Positions 54,795 to 62,495 of a stretch of 64,000 nt of DNA are shown here, in pieces (positions within the stretch are counted from its first letter, which is position 1; every line of letters begins with the position of its first letter). The translations under genes were made by a program, and so were the position numbers. The stretch spans positions 1 through 64,000 of the forward strand of contig NZ_NQKY01000004.1 of the NCBI RefSeq assembly GCF_002252675.1. Direction: 5' to 3'. The notes under the pieces were generated by a model. The model was not told the origin of the DNA. It was given only the letters and a program-made list of their open reading frames with translations, and made no database searches. Origin of the DNA: Synechococcus sp. BO 8801 (GTDB lineage Bacteria > Cyanobacteriota > Cyanobacteriia > PCC-6307 > Cyanobiaceae).

Positions 54795-55300
54795 GGCAGG
54801 CCGGCGGCCTCCAGGCGGGTCTCCAGTTCCTCGGGCTGGTCCACCGGCAGCCGGGTCACCAGCTCCCCGTCCACCACCAGCACCGGCGCCTGGCCGCAGG
54901 CCCCCAGGCAGCTGACGTGCTGCAGGGCCCAGACGCCATCCCCCACAGGATCATCAAGGCGCACCCCCAGCCGCTGCTCGATGCGCGCCGCCACCTGTCC
55001 CCCCCCTTTCACATAGCAGGCGGTGCCGAGGCAGATGGCGCAACGGTGGGCGGTGGGGGGCTCCAGCCGGAAGAGGTGGTAGAAGCTCGCCACGCCGTGG
55101 ACGCGGCTCAGCGGCAGCCGCATGGCAACGGCCACCACCCGCAGGGACTCCTGCGAGAGATAGCCGTGGAGCTCCTGCACCTGGTGCAGCACCTCGATCA
55201 GGGCATCGGCGCGGGCCCCGTGGCGACGCACCACCTGGGCGATGCGCGGATCATCGCTGGCGGCGCCGGCTGCTGCTGAGGCTGCGGTGGAGCTGGTCAT
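54776..55300 (-). CDS. hoxE: Bidirectional hydrogenase subunit HoxE
   Basis: A 174-residue NuoE-like thioredoxin-fold protein. The 2Fe-2S ligands are CLGTACYVKGG and SCLGACGQAP; upstream helices ADALIEVLHQVQELHGYLSQ and MRLPLSRVHGVASFYHLFRL are typical. It bridges the hydrogenase and the electron carrier. In most cyanobacteria hoxE directly precedes hoxF; here they are 5.6 kb apart with four unrelated reading directions between. Start ATG 55300; ATG 55354 is an alternative. TGGCTAGCA lies 24-32 bp upstream. Confidence 0.93.
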   Translation of the reverse strand: MTSSTAASAAAGAASDDPRIAQVVRRHGARADALIEVLHQVQELHGYLSQESLRVVAVAMRLPLSRVHGVASFYHLFRLEPPTAHRCAICLGTACYVKGGGQVAARIEQRLGVRLDDPVGDGVWALQHVSCLGACGQAPVLVVDGELVTRLPVDQPEELETRLEAAGLPQRTTT

Positions 55301-55323
55301 GCCATCGATCTCCCACTCCCTCT

Positions 55324-55332
55324 TGCTAGCCA
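55324..55332 (-). promoter_or_regulatory. TGGCTAGCA element upstream of hoxE
   Basis: Same nonamer and nearly the same distance as upstream of hoxF (49149-49157). It is followed on the minus strand by AGAGGGAGTGGGAG, which may supply the hoxE ribosome site. Confidence 0.35.
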
Positions 55333-55398
55333 CCGCCGGGCCGATGGTCAGCACGGCCTTGGGCAGAAGGCCTGCGGACGCGAATGGGGAGCCATACC

Positions 55399-55404
55399 TA
55401 TAAT
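55399..55404 (+). promoter_or_regulatory. Perfect -10 box TATAAT
   Basis: Consensus TATAAT in an AT-rich patch, 24 bp before the ATG of the 48-residue gene at 55429. No clear -35 at 16-18 bp, so activator dependence is possible. It would also serve the PAS-GGDEF gene at 55598. Confidence 0.5.
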
Positions 55405-55428
55405 CATTCTTGATGCGGACGCCGGCCG

Positions 55429-55575
55429 ATGACTCCTCTCCTGCGACAGGCCCAGCTTCAGGCGGCGATGCTCAGCATGGCGCTGCTGTTCGCATCAGCG
55501 ACCCTGGCCTGTGAGAAGCATCTCAAGGGGCACCAGAACAGCGCCGAGACCCAGACGGAAGGCCTGAGCCGCTGA
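55429..55575 (+). CDS. Small exported or membrane peptide (48 residues)
   Basis: The reading frame starts at ATG 55429: a basic N-terminus (MTPLLRQAQLQ), a hydrophobic run AAMLSMALLFASATLAC ending in Cys, then a polar tail CEKHLKGHQNSAETQTEGLS. It looks like a lipoprotein-type signal with a very short mature part, though the lipobox (TLAC) is not canonical. Placed 25 bp behind a perfect TATAAT and 22 bp before the PAS-GGDEF gene. No family recognised. Confidence 0.5.
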   Translation: MTPLLRQAQLQAAMLSMALLFASATLACEKHLKGHQNSAETQTEGLSR

Positions 55576-55597
55576 ACCCATCCGCCACCGACAGTCG

Positions 55598-57679
55598 GTG
55601 GCATCGGCGGCTCCGAGATGGTCAGTTTCCTTCGTCAGTCACCACGATTTGGTTTCTTTCCAACGTCGCTATCGATCACGATTGGTCGTCCTGGCTGTTG
55701 CCTTGATCGGCCTGTTCCTCGTGGATCTGCTCCTGTCGAGGCGCCTGGGAATCACGCTGTTTCCGTATTACTGGATCCCCGTGGTCCTGGCCGCCTCCTT
55801 CGCCACGCCCCGCCAGGTGGGCTGGTTCACGAGCCTGGCGATCGTCCTGACCGTCATCTGGTCGCTCCAGTCTCCCCAGGCCACCACCTTGAAGCTGCTG
55901 CTGCGGCTGGCCGGCCTGATCGGCATGGCCTGGGTCGCGATGCACCTGGCCCGGGAACTGCAGGCGAAGGAGCGCAGCAACCGGGAGCTGAAGGATCACT
56001 ACCAGCTGCTGGCCGAAAACGCCCCTGATGTCGTCCTCAGCAGCGACCGGCAGGGGCGGATCTCCTGGGTCTCCCCCTCGGTGGGTCAGCTGCTGGGCCA
56101 CGACGCCCGCGACCTCAGGGATCGGACCATCGCCGAGCTGGTGCTGGAGCCGGACCGCGGCCGCCTGGAGCAGGCCATCGGCCGGGTCCTCCAGGGGGAG
56201 AACAGCGGCTGCGATCTGCGCTTCCGTGCCGCCGACGGCGACGGCCGCTGGATCTCCATGGCCCTGCGGCCAGTGCCCGGTCCCGATGGCGAGGTGACGG
56301 GCCTGGTGGGCAGCTGGCGTGACATCCAGGGCGAAGTGGACGCCCGCCTGGCGGAGGAGCGCACCAAGGCCGCCCTGGCCGCCTCGGAGGAACGGCTGCG
56401 GCTCACCATGGAGAACACCTCCACCGGCATCGCCCTGCTCGACGGTGAGGGCCACGTCCTCTCCATCAACCCCGCCGGTGGCGGGCTGCTCGATCGCGAC
56501 CCGACCGACCTGGAGGGGCTCACCTGGCCCTCCCTCTCACCGCCGGAGGACCGGGCCAGCGAAGCCCCGCTGATGGCGGAACTGCTGGACGGGCGGCGTC
56601 GTTCCTATCGGCTGCGCAAGCGCTTCCTCCAGGGGGAGCGTCCCCCCATCTGGGTGGACTGCAGCGTGTCCTGCTCCCGGCGTCCCGATGGCAGCCTGGC
56701 CTTCGTGATCGCCCAGTTCAACGACGTGACCGAGATGGTGCAGGCGGAAGCCGCCCTGGCCACCTCGGAGCAGCGCTACCGGCTGCTGGCGGAGAACTCC
56801 AGCGACGTGGTGCTGCTGATCAAGGAGGGCCGGGTCAGCTGGATCTCCCCCTCGCTCACCTGCATGCTGGGCTGGCAGCCGGACGACTGGATCGGCCATC
56901 CGCTCAGCCGCTTCATCCCCCCCGACGACCATCCTGTCCTGGAGCAGGACCTCCAGACCCTGGCAGAGGGTCGCACGGTGGTGCGACGGCTGCAGGCCCT
57001 CGCCCACGACCGCAGCCACCGCTGGGTGGAACTGCATGCCAGCCCCCACCGGGATGCCCTGGGCCGGCTCGACGGCATCGTCGGCTCGTTCCGCACGGTG
57101 GACCAGGAGGTGGCCGCCGAACGGGAACTGGCCCGCCGGGCCTGCACCGATGAACTGACCGGCCTGGTGAACCGCCATGAGGCCCTCGAGCGCATCACCG
57201 CCATCGCCGGCCGGGTGCTGCGCAAGGGGGACGCCACCGCCGTGCTGTTCTGCGATCTCGACAACTTCAAGGAGATCAACGACACCTTCGGCCACGTGCC
57301 CGGCGACGAACTGCTCCGGACGGTGGCCTCCCGGATCCGCACGAGCCTGCGCAGCGGCGACATGGCCGCCCGCATCGGCGGCGACGAGATGGTGGTGGTG
57401 CTGCAGGGGGTACGGGGGATGGGTGATGCGGTCACGATTGCCGAGAAGCTGCGCCGGGCCGTGGCCGAGCCGATCGTCACCAGTGCCGGCAGCCTGTCGA
57501 TCACCCTCAGCATCGGGGTGACCCTGGTCCGGCCGGGCGAAAACCCCGACGAGATCATCTCCAGGGCCGACCACGCCATGTACCGGGCCAAACAGACCGG
57601 CCGCAACCAGGTGGTGCCCTTCAACGAGCAGACCGACAGTGCCGATGGCCGCAGCATCAGCTGGCAGCCCGTGCTCTGA
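55598..57679 (+). CDS. Membrane diguanylate cyclase with three PAS domains
   Basis: A 693-residue protein. Three membrane helices (residues about 28-115), PAS1 (about 130-250, DHYQLLAENAPDVVLSSD), PAS2 (about 260-380, NTSTGIALLDGEGHVLSIN), PAS3 (about 385-510, RYRLLAENSSDVVLLI) and GGDEF (about 515-680). Active loop MAARIGGDEMVVVL, with G594-M598 reading GGDEM: catalytic Asp/Glu kept, terminal Phe replaced by Met, so activity is likely. FCDLDNFKEINDTFGHVPGD supplies metal and nucleotide contacts. The third c-di-GMP gene in this neighbourhood and the only one with a sound cyclase site. Start GTG 55598. Confidence 0.88.
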   Translation: MASAAPRWSVSFVSHHDLVSFQRRYRSRLVVLAVALIGLFLVDLLLSRRLGITLFPYYWIPVVLAASFATPRQVGWFTSLAIVLTVIWSLQSPQATTLKLLLRLAGLIGMAWVAMHLARELQAKERSNRELKDHYQLLAENAPDVVLSSDRQGRISWVSPSVGQLLGHDARDLRDRTIAELVLEPDRGRLEQAIGRVLQGENSGCDLRFRAADGDGRWISMALRPVPGPDGEVTGLVGSWRDIQGEVDARLAEERTKAALAASEERLRLTMENTSTGIALLDGEGHVLSINPAGGGLLDRDPTDLEGLTWPSLSPPEDRASEAPLMAELLDGRRRSYRLRKRFLQGERPPIWVDCSVSCSRRPDGSLAFVIAQFNDVTEMVQAEAALATSEQRYRLLAENSSDVVLLIKEGRVSWISPSLTCMLGWQPDDWIGHPLSRFIPPDDHPVLEQDLQTLAEGRTVVRRLQALAHDRSHRWVELHASPHRDALGRLDGIVGSFRTVDQEVAAERELARRACTDELTGLVNRHEALERITAIAGRVLRKGDATAVLFCDLDNFKEINDTFGHVPGDELLRTVASRIRTSLRSGDMAARIGGDEMVVVLQGVRGMGDAVTIAEKLRRAVAEPIVTSAGSLSITLSIGVTLVRPGENPDEIISRADHAMYRAKQTGRNQVVPFNEQTDSADGRSISWQPVL

Positions 57680-57749
57680 GCGGGACCGGCGCGGCATGGC
57701 CTTGCAACGGCCGGCGACACTGGGAGGCGAGCGAACGGAGGCGACGGCC

Positions 57750-58154
57750 ATGGAGATCGCAGGGATCGACCATGTGGTGCTGCGCTGCAGGGATCTGGAG
57801 CGGATGGAGCGCTTCTATACCGAGGTGCTCGGCTGCGCTGTGGCGCGACGCAATGAAGCCCTGGGAATGATCCACCTGAGGGCCGGCAACGCCCTCATCG
57901 ATCTGGCGGCGGTCAGCGGCGAGCTGGGTCGCCGGGGAGGGGCGGCACCGGGCCAGGACGGCCACAACCTGGATCACTTCTGCCTGCGGATCGAACCCTT
58001 CGACGAGGGCGCCCTGCGGGCCCATCTGCGCCGCCAGGGCATCGATGCCGGCCCCCTGCATCACACCTACGGGGCCGAAGGTGTGGGGCCGGCCCTCTAC
58101 CTGGAGGATCCGGAAGGGAACAGCATCGAGTTGAAGGGCCCCGGATCGGGTTAA
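57750..58154 (+). CDS. VOC/glyoxalase-bleomycin resistance superfamily protein
   Basis: A 134-residue protein of two beta-alpha-beta-beta-beta units: IAGIDHVVLRCRDLERMERF with metal His, YTEVLGCAVARR, NLDHFCLRIEPFDEGALRAH and VGPALYLEDPEGNSIELKGP with metal Glu. Like YaeR or virulence-protein-type VOC enzymes; substrate unknown. Start ATG 57750 has GGAGG 9 bp upstream, which decides against the longer ATG 57696 option. Confidence 0.88.
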   Translation: MEIAGIDHVVLRCRDLERMERFYTEVLGCAVARRNEALGMIHLRAGNALIDLAAVSGELGRRGGAAPGQDGHNLDHFCLRIEPFDEGALRAHLRRQGIDAGPLHHTYGAEGVGPALYLEDPEGNSIELKGPGSG

Positions 58155-58435
58155 CCGCGCCAGGTGGGCACACCACCATGGGCCAGGGTGCCGCGTTGGC
58201 GCCAGAGCGCCGCCGGACTGACGTCGATGCCGTGACACTGCGCCAGATCAGCCGCTTTCTGCGGCGAATCGGCTGCACTCAGGGCGGCGGCAAACTCCGG
58301 ATCGCGACGCGCCAGCTCCTTCACCAGATGGAGGGCTTCGGTGGCGTTGGCATGGGGCTGAACAGCGGCCTCGGTGCGAGGCCTTTCACAGGTGGATTCG
58401 TAGGTGGATTTGCTGGTGAATTCGCAGGTGGACAT
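58151..58435 (-). CDS. Nif11-domain peptide
   Basis: A 94-residue protein with AGGAGGAG 5 bp before ATG 58435, an excellent ribosome site. Residues 1-17 are four tetrapeptide units (STCE, FTSK, STYE, STCE) from 12-bp DNA repeats. Residues about 32-75 match the Nif11 leader-like domain: ALHLVKELARRDPEFAAALS, then AADLAQCHGIDVSPAALW. The tail is GTLAHGGVPTWRG. Nif11 peptides can be RiPP precursors, but this one lacks a GG leader site followed by a core peptide and no modification enzyme is nearby, so it may be a stand-alone regulator-like peptide. 3' end overlaps the VOC gene by 4 bp. Confidence 0.75.
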   Translation of the reverse strand: MSTCEFTSKSTYESTCERPRTEAAVQPHANATEALHLVKELARRDPEFAAALSAADSPQKAADLAQCHGIDVSPAALWRQRGTLAHGGVPTWRG

Positions 58436-58436
58436 G
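58389..58436. repeat. Four tandem 12-bp repeats
   Basis: Units CAGGTGGATTCG, TAGGTGGATTTG, CTGGTGAATTCG and CAGGTGGACATG, imperfect but clearly in register, lie in the first codons of the Nif11 peptide gene and end at its ATG. In-frame copy-number change would lengthen or shorten the N-terminus by four residues at a time. Confidence 0.8.
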
Positions 58437-58514
58437 GGATCTCCTCCTCTCTTTCCCTGACCCTAATGGATCGGAATCGTCAGCGAGATAAGTGGAAACA
58501 CCCATCCCATCGCT

Positions 58515-59180
58515 TCATGATGCCGAACAAGATGATCTGAAATAGGACGATCCCTTCCCACGGCTGGCGGCATCGCCATAAGTTCTCGTAGCAGGGAAGT
58601 ATTCCGACTCCAATTGCACTGTTGCCGCCACATCTTCCCCGGCCGTTTCCGCAATGAAATGCAGCATGAGATCGATGCCGGAGGAGATGCCCGCCGCCGT
58701 CCAGATCGCCCCGTCTCTGGTGAAGCGTTCCTCCACCACCTCCACGTCGCCGAGGGCCCGCAGGCGATCGAGGGAGGCCCAGTGGGTGGTGGCCCGCCGG
58801 CCGCTGAGCAGGCCGGCGGCGTGCAGCAGGAAGGAGCCGGTACAGACCGAGAGCACCGCCCGGCAGCCGGCCGCCTGGCGCCGGATGAAGGCGATCAGCT
58901 CGGGGTTGGCCACCTCGGTGCGGGTGCCCTGGCCCCCCGGCACCAGCAGCACATCCAGCGGTGGGGCCGTGGCAAAGCTGGCGTGGGGCAGCAGCAGCAT
59001 CCCCTTGGCACAGGTGATCGGGGCCTCCTCCTGGCCGATCAGCAGGCACTGGCTGGGGCCACCGGGCTGGCGCGCCCAGAGCGTGGCCATCTCCCAGGGG
59101 CCGACGGCATCGAGTTCCTCCACCCCGGGGAACAGCACGATGCCGAAACGGCCGGCACCGGAAGACAGGCCTGAATCCAT
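58515..59180 (-). CDS. DJ-1/PfpI family protein (isonitrile hydratase-like)
   Basis: A 221-residue class I glutamine amidotransferase-like protein. FGIVLFPGVEELDAVGPWEM at the N-terminus, VLLVPGGQGTRTEVANPELI, nucleophile elbow VLSVCTGSFLLHAAGLLSGR with the reactive Cys, and AGISSGIDLMLHFIAETAG. Closest in style to isocyanide (isonitrile) hydratases and AraC-type amidotransferase domains. The C-terminal 25 residues, rich in Ser and Gly, look less conserved. Start ATG 59180. The spacer to the Nif11 gene (58436-58514) is AT-rich but featureless. Confidence 0.85.
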   Translation of the reverse strand: MDSGLSSGAGRFGIVLFPGVEELDAVGPWEMATLWARQPGGPSQCLLIGQEEAPITCAKGMLLLPHASFATAPPLDVLLVPGGQGTRTEVANPELIAFIRRQAAGCRAVLSVCTGSFLLHAAGLLSGRRATTHWASLDRLRALGDVEVVEERFTRDGAIWTAAGISSGIDLMLHFIAETAGEDVAATVQLESEYFPATRTYGDAASRGKGSSYFRSSCSAS

Positions 59181-59228
59181 CGTCAACCCCGTCCGCGGGC
59201 CCACGTCAGAGGCCGCCCAGGCCCCTCA

Positions 59229-59312
59229 TCAAGACGCAAGGCTGAACAGCAGCTGCAGCAGGGCGAAACCCGCCAGGCAGGTGGCGGCCAGCAGGGGTGC
59301 GACATGTACCAA
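59229..59312 (-). CDS. Possible very short membrane peptide
   Basis: A 27-residue frame from TTG 59312: VHVAPLLAATCLAGFALLQL then LFSLAS, a single hydrophobic helix like small photosynthetic subunits, but I cannot match it to any. No good ribosome site. It lies in the otherwise empty 173-bp spacer 59181-59353, in which I see nothing else. Confidence 0.25.
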   Translation of the reverse strand: MVHVAPLLAATCLAGFALLQLLFSLAS

Positions 59313-59353
59313 CTTCGGGATCCCACGATGTCTCCGGTCTAGGCCGGGTGCGC

Positions 59354-60073
59354 TCACGGGGAAAGCCCGGCGATCCGGTGCGTGTGGAGAGCCACAGACA
59401 CAGTCGGAGATGAACTTTTGTCCCGGGTGGCGACGGGCTGAAAGCCCCGCAGACGTCCTGGCACCTGGGCCGCGACCACCACCCCGGTCGGCGCGCTGGC
59501 CAGTCCGGCCTCCCGCAGCCGCTGCACGGTCCACCAGTTGCAGTTGCGGCTCCAGAGATAGGCGGCGTGGGCGGGGAAGAACCGGCCCCGCTGGCCGGGA
59601 CGGGGCGGCAGGGGAGCCAGGCGCTCGCCGTCGCCGCCGCGCTGGACCGAGCCCTCCAGGGCGCTCAGCAGGGCCCCCAGGGTGGGGGCGTCCACCTGCC
59701 GCTCCCGCACGGCGACCGTGCCCGCCAGACGCGGTGGATCGGGGTGGCCCGCCAGGAAGAGCACCGAGTCGGTGGGCAGGAACAGGGCGGCGACCACGGC
59801 CTGGGGACTGCGCTCTCCCCCGTGGAAGTAGCGCCGATCGCCCCAGGCCACCTCCAGGAACGGGGCCGCTTCCGCCCCGGGGGGCCCGAGCCGCCAGCCG
59901 GGTGGCTGCTGCACCACGATCGCGGTGTGGTAGCCCCAGTCCGCGACCAGCACCGTGTAGCGCCCCGCCGGGGGCTGGGGCAGCCGCACCAGGGGGGCGC
60001 GGGGCTCAGGCACCACGACGGCGTGGAGGAGCGGCCGTCCCACCAGCTCCAGGAGGAGAGGAATGAACGGCAT
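59354..60073 (-). CDS. DUF2459 (TIGR02117-type) protein
   Basis: About 239 residues. [18 protein letters not shown], then [33 protein letters not shown] and [19 protein letters not shown] fit DUF2459, a family of unknown function with conserved His, Trp-Gly-Asp and Asn-Cys-Asn. The N-terminal [18 protein letters not shown] may be a membrane anchor. ATG 60073 directly abuts the tRNA (its A is the discriminator base), and there is no ribosome site, so the true start may be a later GTG or the mRNA may be made by tRNA processing. Confidence 0.62.
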   Translation of the reverse strand: MPFIPLLLELVGRPLLHAVVVPEPRAPLVRLPQPPAGRYTVLVADWGYHTAIVVQQPPGWRLGPPGAEAAPFLEVAWGDRRYFHGGERSPQAVVAALFLPTDSVLFLAGHPDPPRLAGTVAVRERQVDAPTLGALLSALEGSVQRGGDGERLAPLPPRPGQRGRFFPAHAAYLWSRNCNWWTVQRLREAGLASAPTGVVVAAQVPGRLRGFQPVATRDKSSSPTVSVALHTHRIAGLSP

Positions 60074-60156
60074 GGGGGCAGGGGGACTTGAACCCCCACA
60101 GCCTTGCGGCCTGCGGATTTTAAGTCCGCTGCGTCTACCAATTTCGCCATGCCCCC
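60073..60156 (-). tRNA. trnL: tRNA-Leu (anticodon TAA)
   Basis: An 84-nt gene. Acceptor stem GGGGGCA/TGCCCCC, D-arm with AAATTGGTAGAC, anticodon stem GCGGA-CTTAAAA-TCCGC giving TAA, a class II variable arm, and T-loop GGTTCAAGTCC. CCA is not encoded. No group I intron interrupts the anticodon loop, unlike trnL(UAA) in many cyanobacteria. Confidence 0.97.
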
Positions 60157-60197
60157 GCGGGGAGATCCTAGATTCGCCCCACTTCGCGACATCCCCG

Positions 60198-60449
60198 GTG
60201 GCCCTGAGCGGACCCCTGAGCAGCCTGCCGCTCGACACCCTGCTGGTGATCGGCGCCTACCTGGCCCTGGCCGGCGCCTACCTGCTGGTGGTGCCCCTGG
60301 CGCTCTACTGGTGGATGCACAAGCGCTGGTATGTGATGGGCAAGATCGAGCGCACCGCCATCTACGGGATGGTGTTCCTGTTCTTCCCGGGGCTGATCCT
60401 GTTCGCCCCCTTCCTCAACCTGCGCATGGCGGGCCAGGGCGAGGCCTGA
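60198..60449 (+). CDS. ndhL: NAD(P)H-quinone oxidoreductase subunit L
   Basis: An 83-residue cyanobacterial/plastid-specific NDH-1 subunit with two membrane helices: [40 protein letters not shown] and [20 protein letters not shown]. The gene order ndhL-DUF3007-trpA is the usual one in cyanobacteria and supports the call. Start GTG 60198 fits family length; the open frame further upstream crosses the tRNA and is not coding. Confidence 0.92.
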   Translation: MALSGPLSSLPLDTLLVIGAYLALAGAYLLVVPLALYWWMHKRWYVMGKIERTAIYGMVFLFFPGLILFAPFLNLRMAGQGEA

Positions 60450-60452
60450 TCC

Positions 60453-60788
60453 GTGACCCGCGCACAGGCGATCCTGCTGGGCCTGGTGGTCTTCGCCATC
60501 GGGGGTGGTGGCTACTGGGTGTTCCGCTCCAGCGGCCTGGAGGGCTTCTCCCCCGGCATCGCCGCCTCGGCGCTGCTGATGCTGGTGGTGCTCGGCTGGA
60601 CCGCCAGCTACCTGCTGCGGGTGGTGGGCGGCAAGATGACCTACATGGAGCAGCGGCGCCGCTACCGGGCCGCCTACGACGCCGTCACCGACGAGGAGCT
60701 GCAGCGCAAGTTTGAGGCCCTCAGCCCCGAGGAGCAGGCGAAGCTGCTGGCCGAGGTGGGGCAGCTGCAGGCCGATGCCGAGATGTGA
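60453..60788 (+). CDS. DUF3007 membrane protein
   Basis: A 111-residue protein with two helices (AILLGLVVFAIGGGGYWVF and IAASALLMLVVLGWTASYLL) and a charged C-terminal helix (YMEQRRRYRAAYDAVTDEEL). Members sit next to ndhL in cyanobacteria and plastid-derived homologues exist; function unknown. Start GTG 60453, 3 bp after ndhL, so the two are surely co-transcribed and probably act on the same membrane system. Confidence 0.85.
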   Translation: MTRAQAILLGLVVFAIGGGGYWVFRSSGLEGFSPGIAASALLMLVVLGWTASYLLRVVGGKMTYMEQRRRYRAAYDAVTDEELQRKFEALSPEEQAKLLAEVGQLQADAEM

Positions 60789-60851
60789 GCCCCTCGGGGT
60801 GCCCACGGACGACCCCATAGGCTCAGGAGCACCGTCCCGCCCTCCGGCCCG

Positions 60852-61697
60852 ATGAGCGTCGCCGCCACCGCCGGCCCCAGCACCGCCCCCACCCTGATCC
60901 AGGAACGTTTCTCCGCCCTGCGGGCGTCTGGGCGCTGCGCCCTGATGCCGTTCCTGATGGCGGGCGATCCCCATCTCTCGGTCACCGCCGCCAGCCTGCT
61001 GGCCCTGCAGGCCGCCGGTGCCGACCTGATCGAGCTGGGCATCCCCTACAGCGATCCCCTGGCCGACGGCCCGGTGATTCAGGCCGCCGCCAGCCGGGCC
61101 CTGGCGTCAGGCACCACGCCCGGCCGGGTGCTGGACATGCTGGCCTCCCTGCGGGGCCCGCTCAGCGTGCCGGTGGTGCTGTTCACCTACAGCAACCCCC
61201 TGCTCAACCGCGGCATGGACAGCTTCTGCCGCGAGGCGGCCGCAGCCGGTGCCGCCGGCCTGGTGGTGCCTGATCTGCCGCTGGAGGAGGGCCAGAAGCT
61301 CTCCGCCATCGCCGCCGGCCATGGCCTGGATCTGGTGCTGCTGGTGGCGCCCAACACCCCGGCCGAGCGCATGGCCCGTATCCATGCCGCCAGCCGCGGC
61401 TTCACCTACCTGGTGAGCGTCACCGGGGTGACGGGGGTGCGCACCAGCCTGGAGGACCGGGTGGGTCCGCTGGTGGGGCGGCTGCGGGAGCTGGGCCCCA
61501 CTCCGGTGGCGGTGGGCTTCGGCATCGCCACCGGCGAGCAGGCCCTCCAGGTGCGCCGCTGGGGCGCCGACGGCGCCATCGTGGGCAGCGCCCTGGTCCG
61601 GCGCATGGCCGCGGCCCACCAGAGCGGCGCTGATGTGGCCGCCGATGCCGGCGCCTTCGCCGCCGAGCTGCGCGCGGCCCTCGACCAGCCGCTCTGA
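60852..61697 (+). CDS. trpA: Tryptophan synthase alpha chain
   Basis: A 281-residue TIM barrel that splits indole-3-glycerol phosphate. Signature [20 protein letters not shown] with catalytic Glu; catalytic Asp in [30 protein letters not shown]; phosphate loop [13 protein letters not shown]. The first about 30 residues are variable. The trpB gene is elsewhere. An internal GGGCGC-AA-GCGCCC dyad 18 bp after the stop may act in termination. Confidence 0.96.
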   Translation: MSVAATAGPSTAPTLIQERFSALRASGRCALMPFLMAGDPHLSVTAASLLALQAAGADLIELGIPYSDPLADGPVIQAAASRALASGTTPGRVLDMLASLRGPLSVPVVLFTYSNPLLNRGMDSFCREAAAAGAAGLVVPDLPLEEGQKLSAIAAGHGLDLVLLVAPNTPAERMARIHAASRGFTYLVSVTGVTGVRTSLEDRVGPLVGRLRELGPTPVAVGFGIATGEQALQVRRWGADGAIVGSALVRRMAAAHQSGADVAADAGAFAAELRAALDQPL

Positions 61698-61704
61698 ACC
61701 AGCC

Positions 61705-61782
61705 TCAGAGGGCAGGGGCGCAAGCGCCCAGGGCCAGCGCCAGCAGCAGGACGGCGAGCAGGGAAGGAACAGGCATGGCCAT
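61705..61782 (-). CDS. Putative mini-lipoprotein (25 residues)
   Basis: MAMPVPSLLAVLLLALALGA then CAPAL: a nearly perfect lipoprotein signal with lipobox LGAC at the C-terminal end, leaving only five mature residues, as in lysis or entericidin-like peptides. It lies wholly in the 111-bp spacer between trpA and the methyltransferase gene, opposite strand. A 14-bp palindrome directly precedes its ATG. Coding status unproven. Confidence 0.4.
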   Translation of the reverse strand: MAMPVPSLLAVLLLALALGACAPAL

Positions 61783-61796
61783 GGGGCAGCTGCCCC
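61783..61796. repeat. 14-bp perfect palindrome GGGGCAGCTGCCCC
   Basis: Lies between the divergent mini-lipoprotein and methyltransferase starts (12 bp from the latter). May be an operator or a hairpin occluding ribosome sites; it is longer than expected by chance in a short spacer, though GC-rich DNA makes such dyads commoner. Confidence 0.45.
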
Positions 61797-61808
61797 CATG
61801 ATGGGCCG

Positions 61809-62447
61809 ATGGACGTCGATGCCCTGCCGTTCTCTCCCGCCTGCCTGCGCAACCAGGAGCCGATCCTGACGCTGCTGCGCCGCTGGCTGGCCCCCGGCGG
61901 CCGGGTGCTGGAGGTGGGCTCGGGCAGTGGCCAGCACGCCATCCACATGGCCCGCCATCTGCCGGGGGTCCGCTGGCAGCCGAGCGAGCGCCGGGAGGCC
62001 CTGGGGGGCCTGGCCGCACGCATCAGCCTGGAGGGCGTGAACGGACTGGCCCCGGGGGCGCAGGTGGCGCCACCGCTGGTGCTGGATGTGACCCAGCGCA
62101 GCTGGCCCGCGGGCCCCTTCGAGGCCGTGTTCACGGCCAACACGCTGCACATCATGCCGGCGACGGCGGTGCCCCACCTGCTGGCGGGCGGCGCCAGGGT
62201 GCTGGCCGCTGACGGACTGCTGCTGATCTACGGGCCCTTCCGCTACGGCGAACGCCACACCGCCGCCAGCAACGAAGCCTTTGACGCCCACCTGCGCCAG
62301 CTGGATCCGGCCATGGGAGTGCGCGACGCCGAGGCGATCCAGCGCGAGGCCGCCGACCAGGGACTGCATCTGCAGGCCGATGAACCGATGCCGGCCAACA
62401 ACCGGCTGCTGGTGTTTCAGAAGAAGGCCGAGGGGCGCATGGGATGA
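61809..62447 (+). CDS. DUF938 SAM-dependent methyltransferase
   Basis: A 212-residue class I methyltransferase. N-terminal LPFSPACLRNQEPILTLLRR, SAM motif I RVLEVGSGSGQHAIHMARHL, LPGVRWQPSERREA, FEAVFTANTLHIMPATAVPH and LLIYGPFRYGERHTAASNEA. DUF938 proteins are widespread but of unknown substrate. Predicted cytosolic. Start ATG 61809 is natural for the family. Confidence 0.9.
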   Translation: MDVDALPFSPACLRNQEPILTLLRRWLAPGGRVLEVGSGSGQHAIHMARHLPGVRWQPSERREALGGLAARISLEGVNGLAPGAQVAPPLVLDVTQRSWPAGPFEAVFTANTLHIMPATAVPHLLAGGARVLAADGLLLIYGPFRYGERHTAASNEAFDAHLRQLDPAMGVRDAEAIQREAADQGLHLQADEPMPANNRLLVFQKKAEGRMG

Positions 62448-62495
62448 AAGGCTGAGGGGCGTTCACCCCGACCCGGCGGCCGCCGCCGTTCGCCC

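Noticed and set aside
60063-60197. ndhL extended upstream through the tRNA
   Set aside because: The extra residues are translated tRNA antisense; family length fits GTG 60198.
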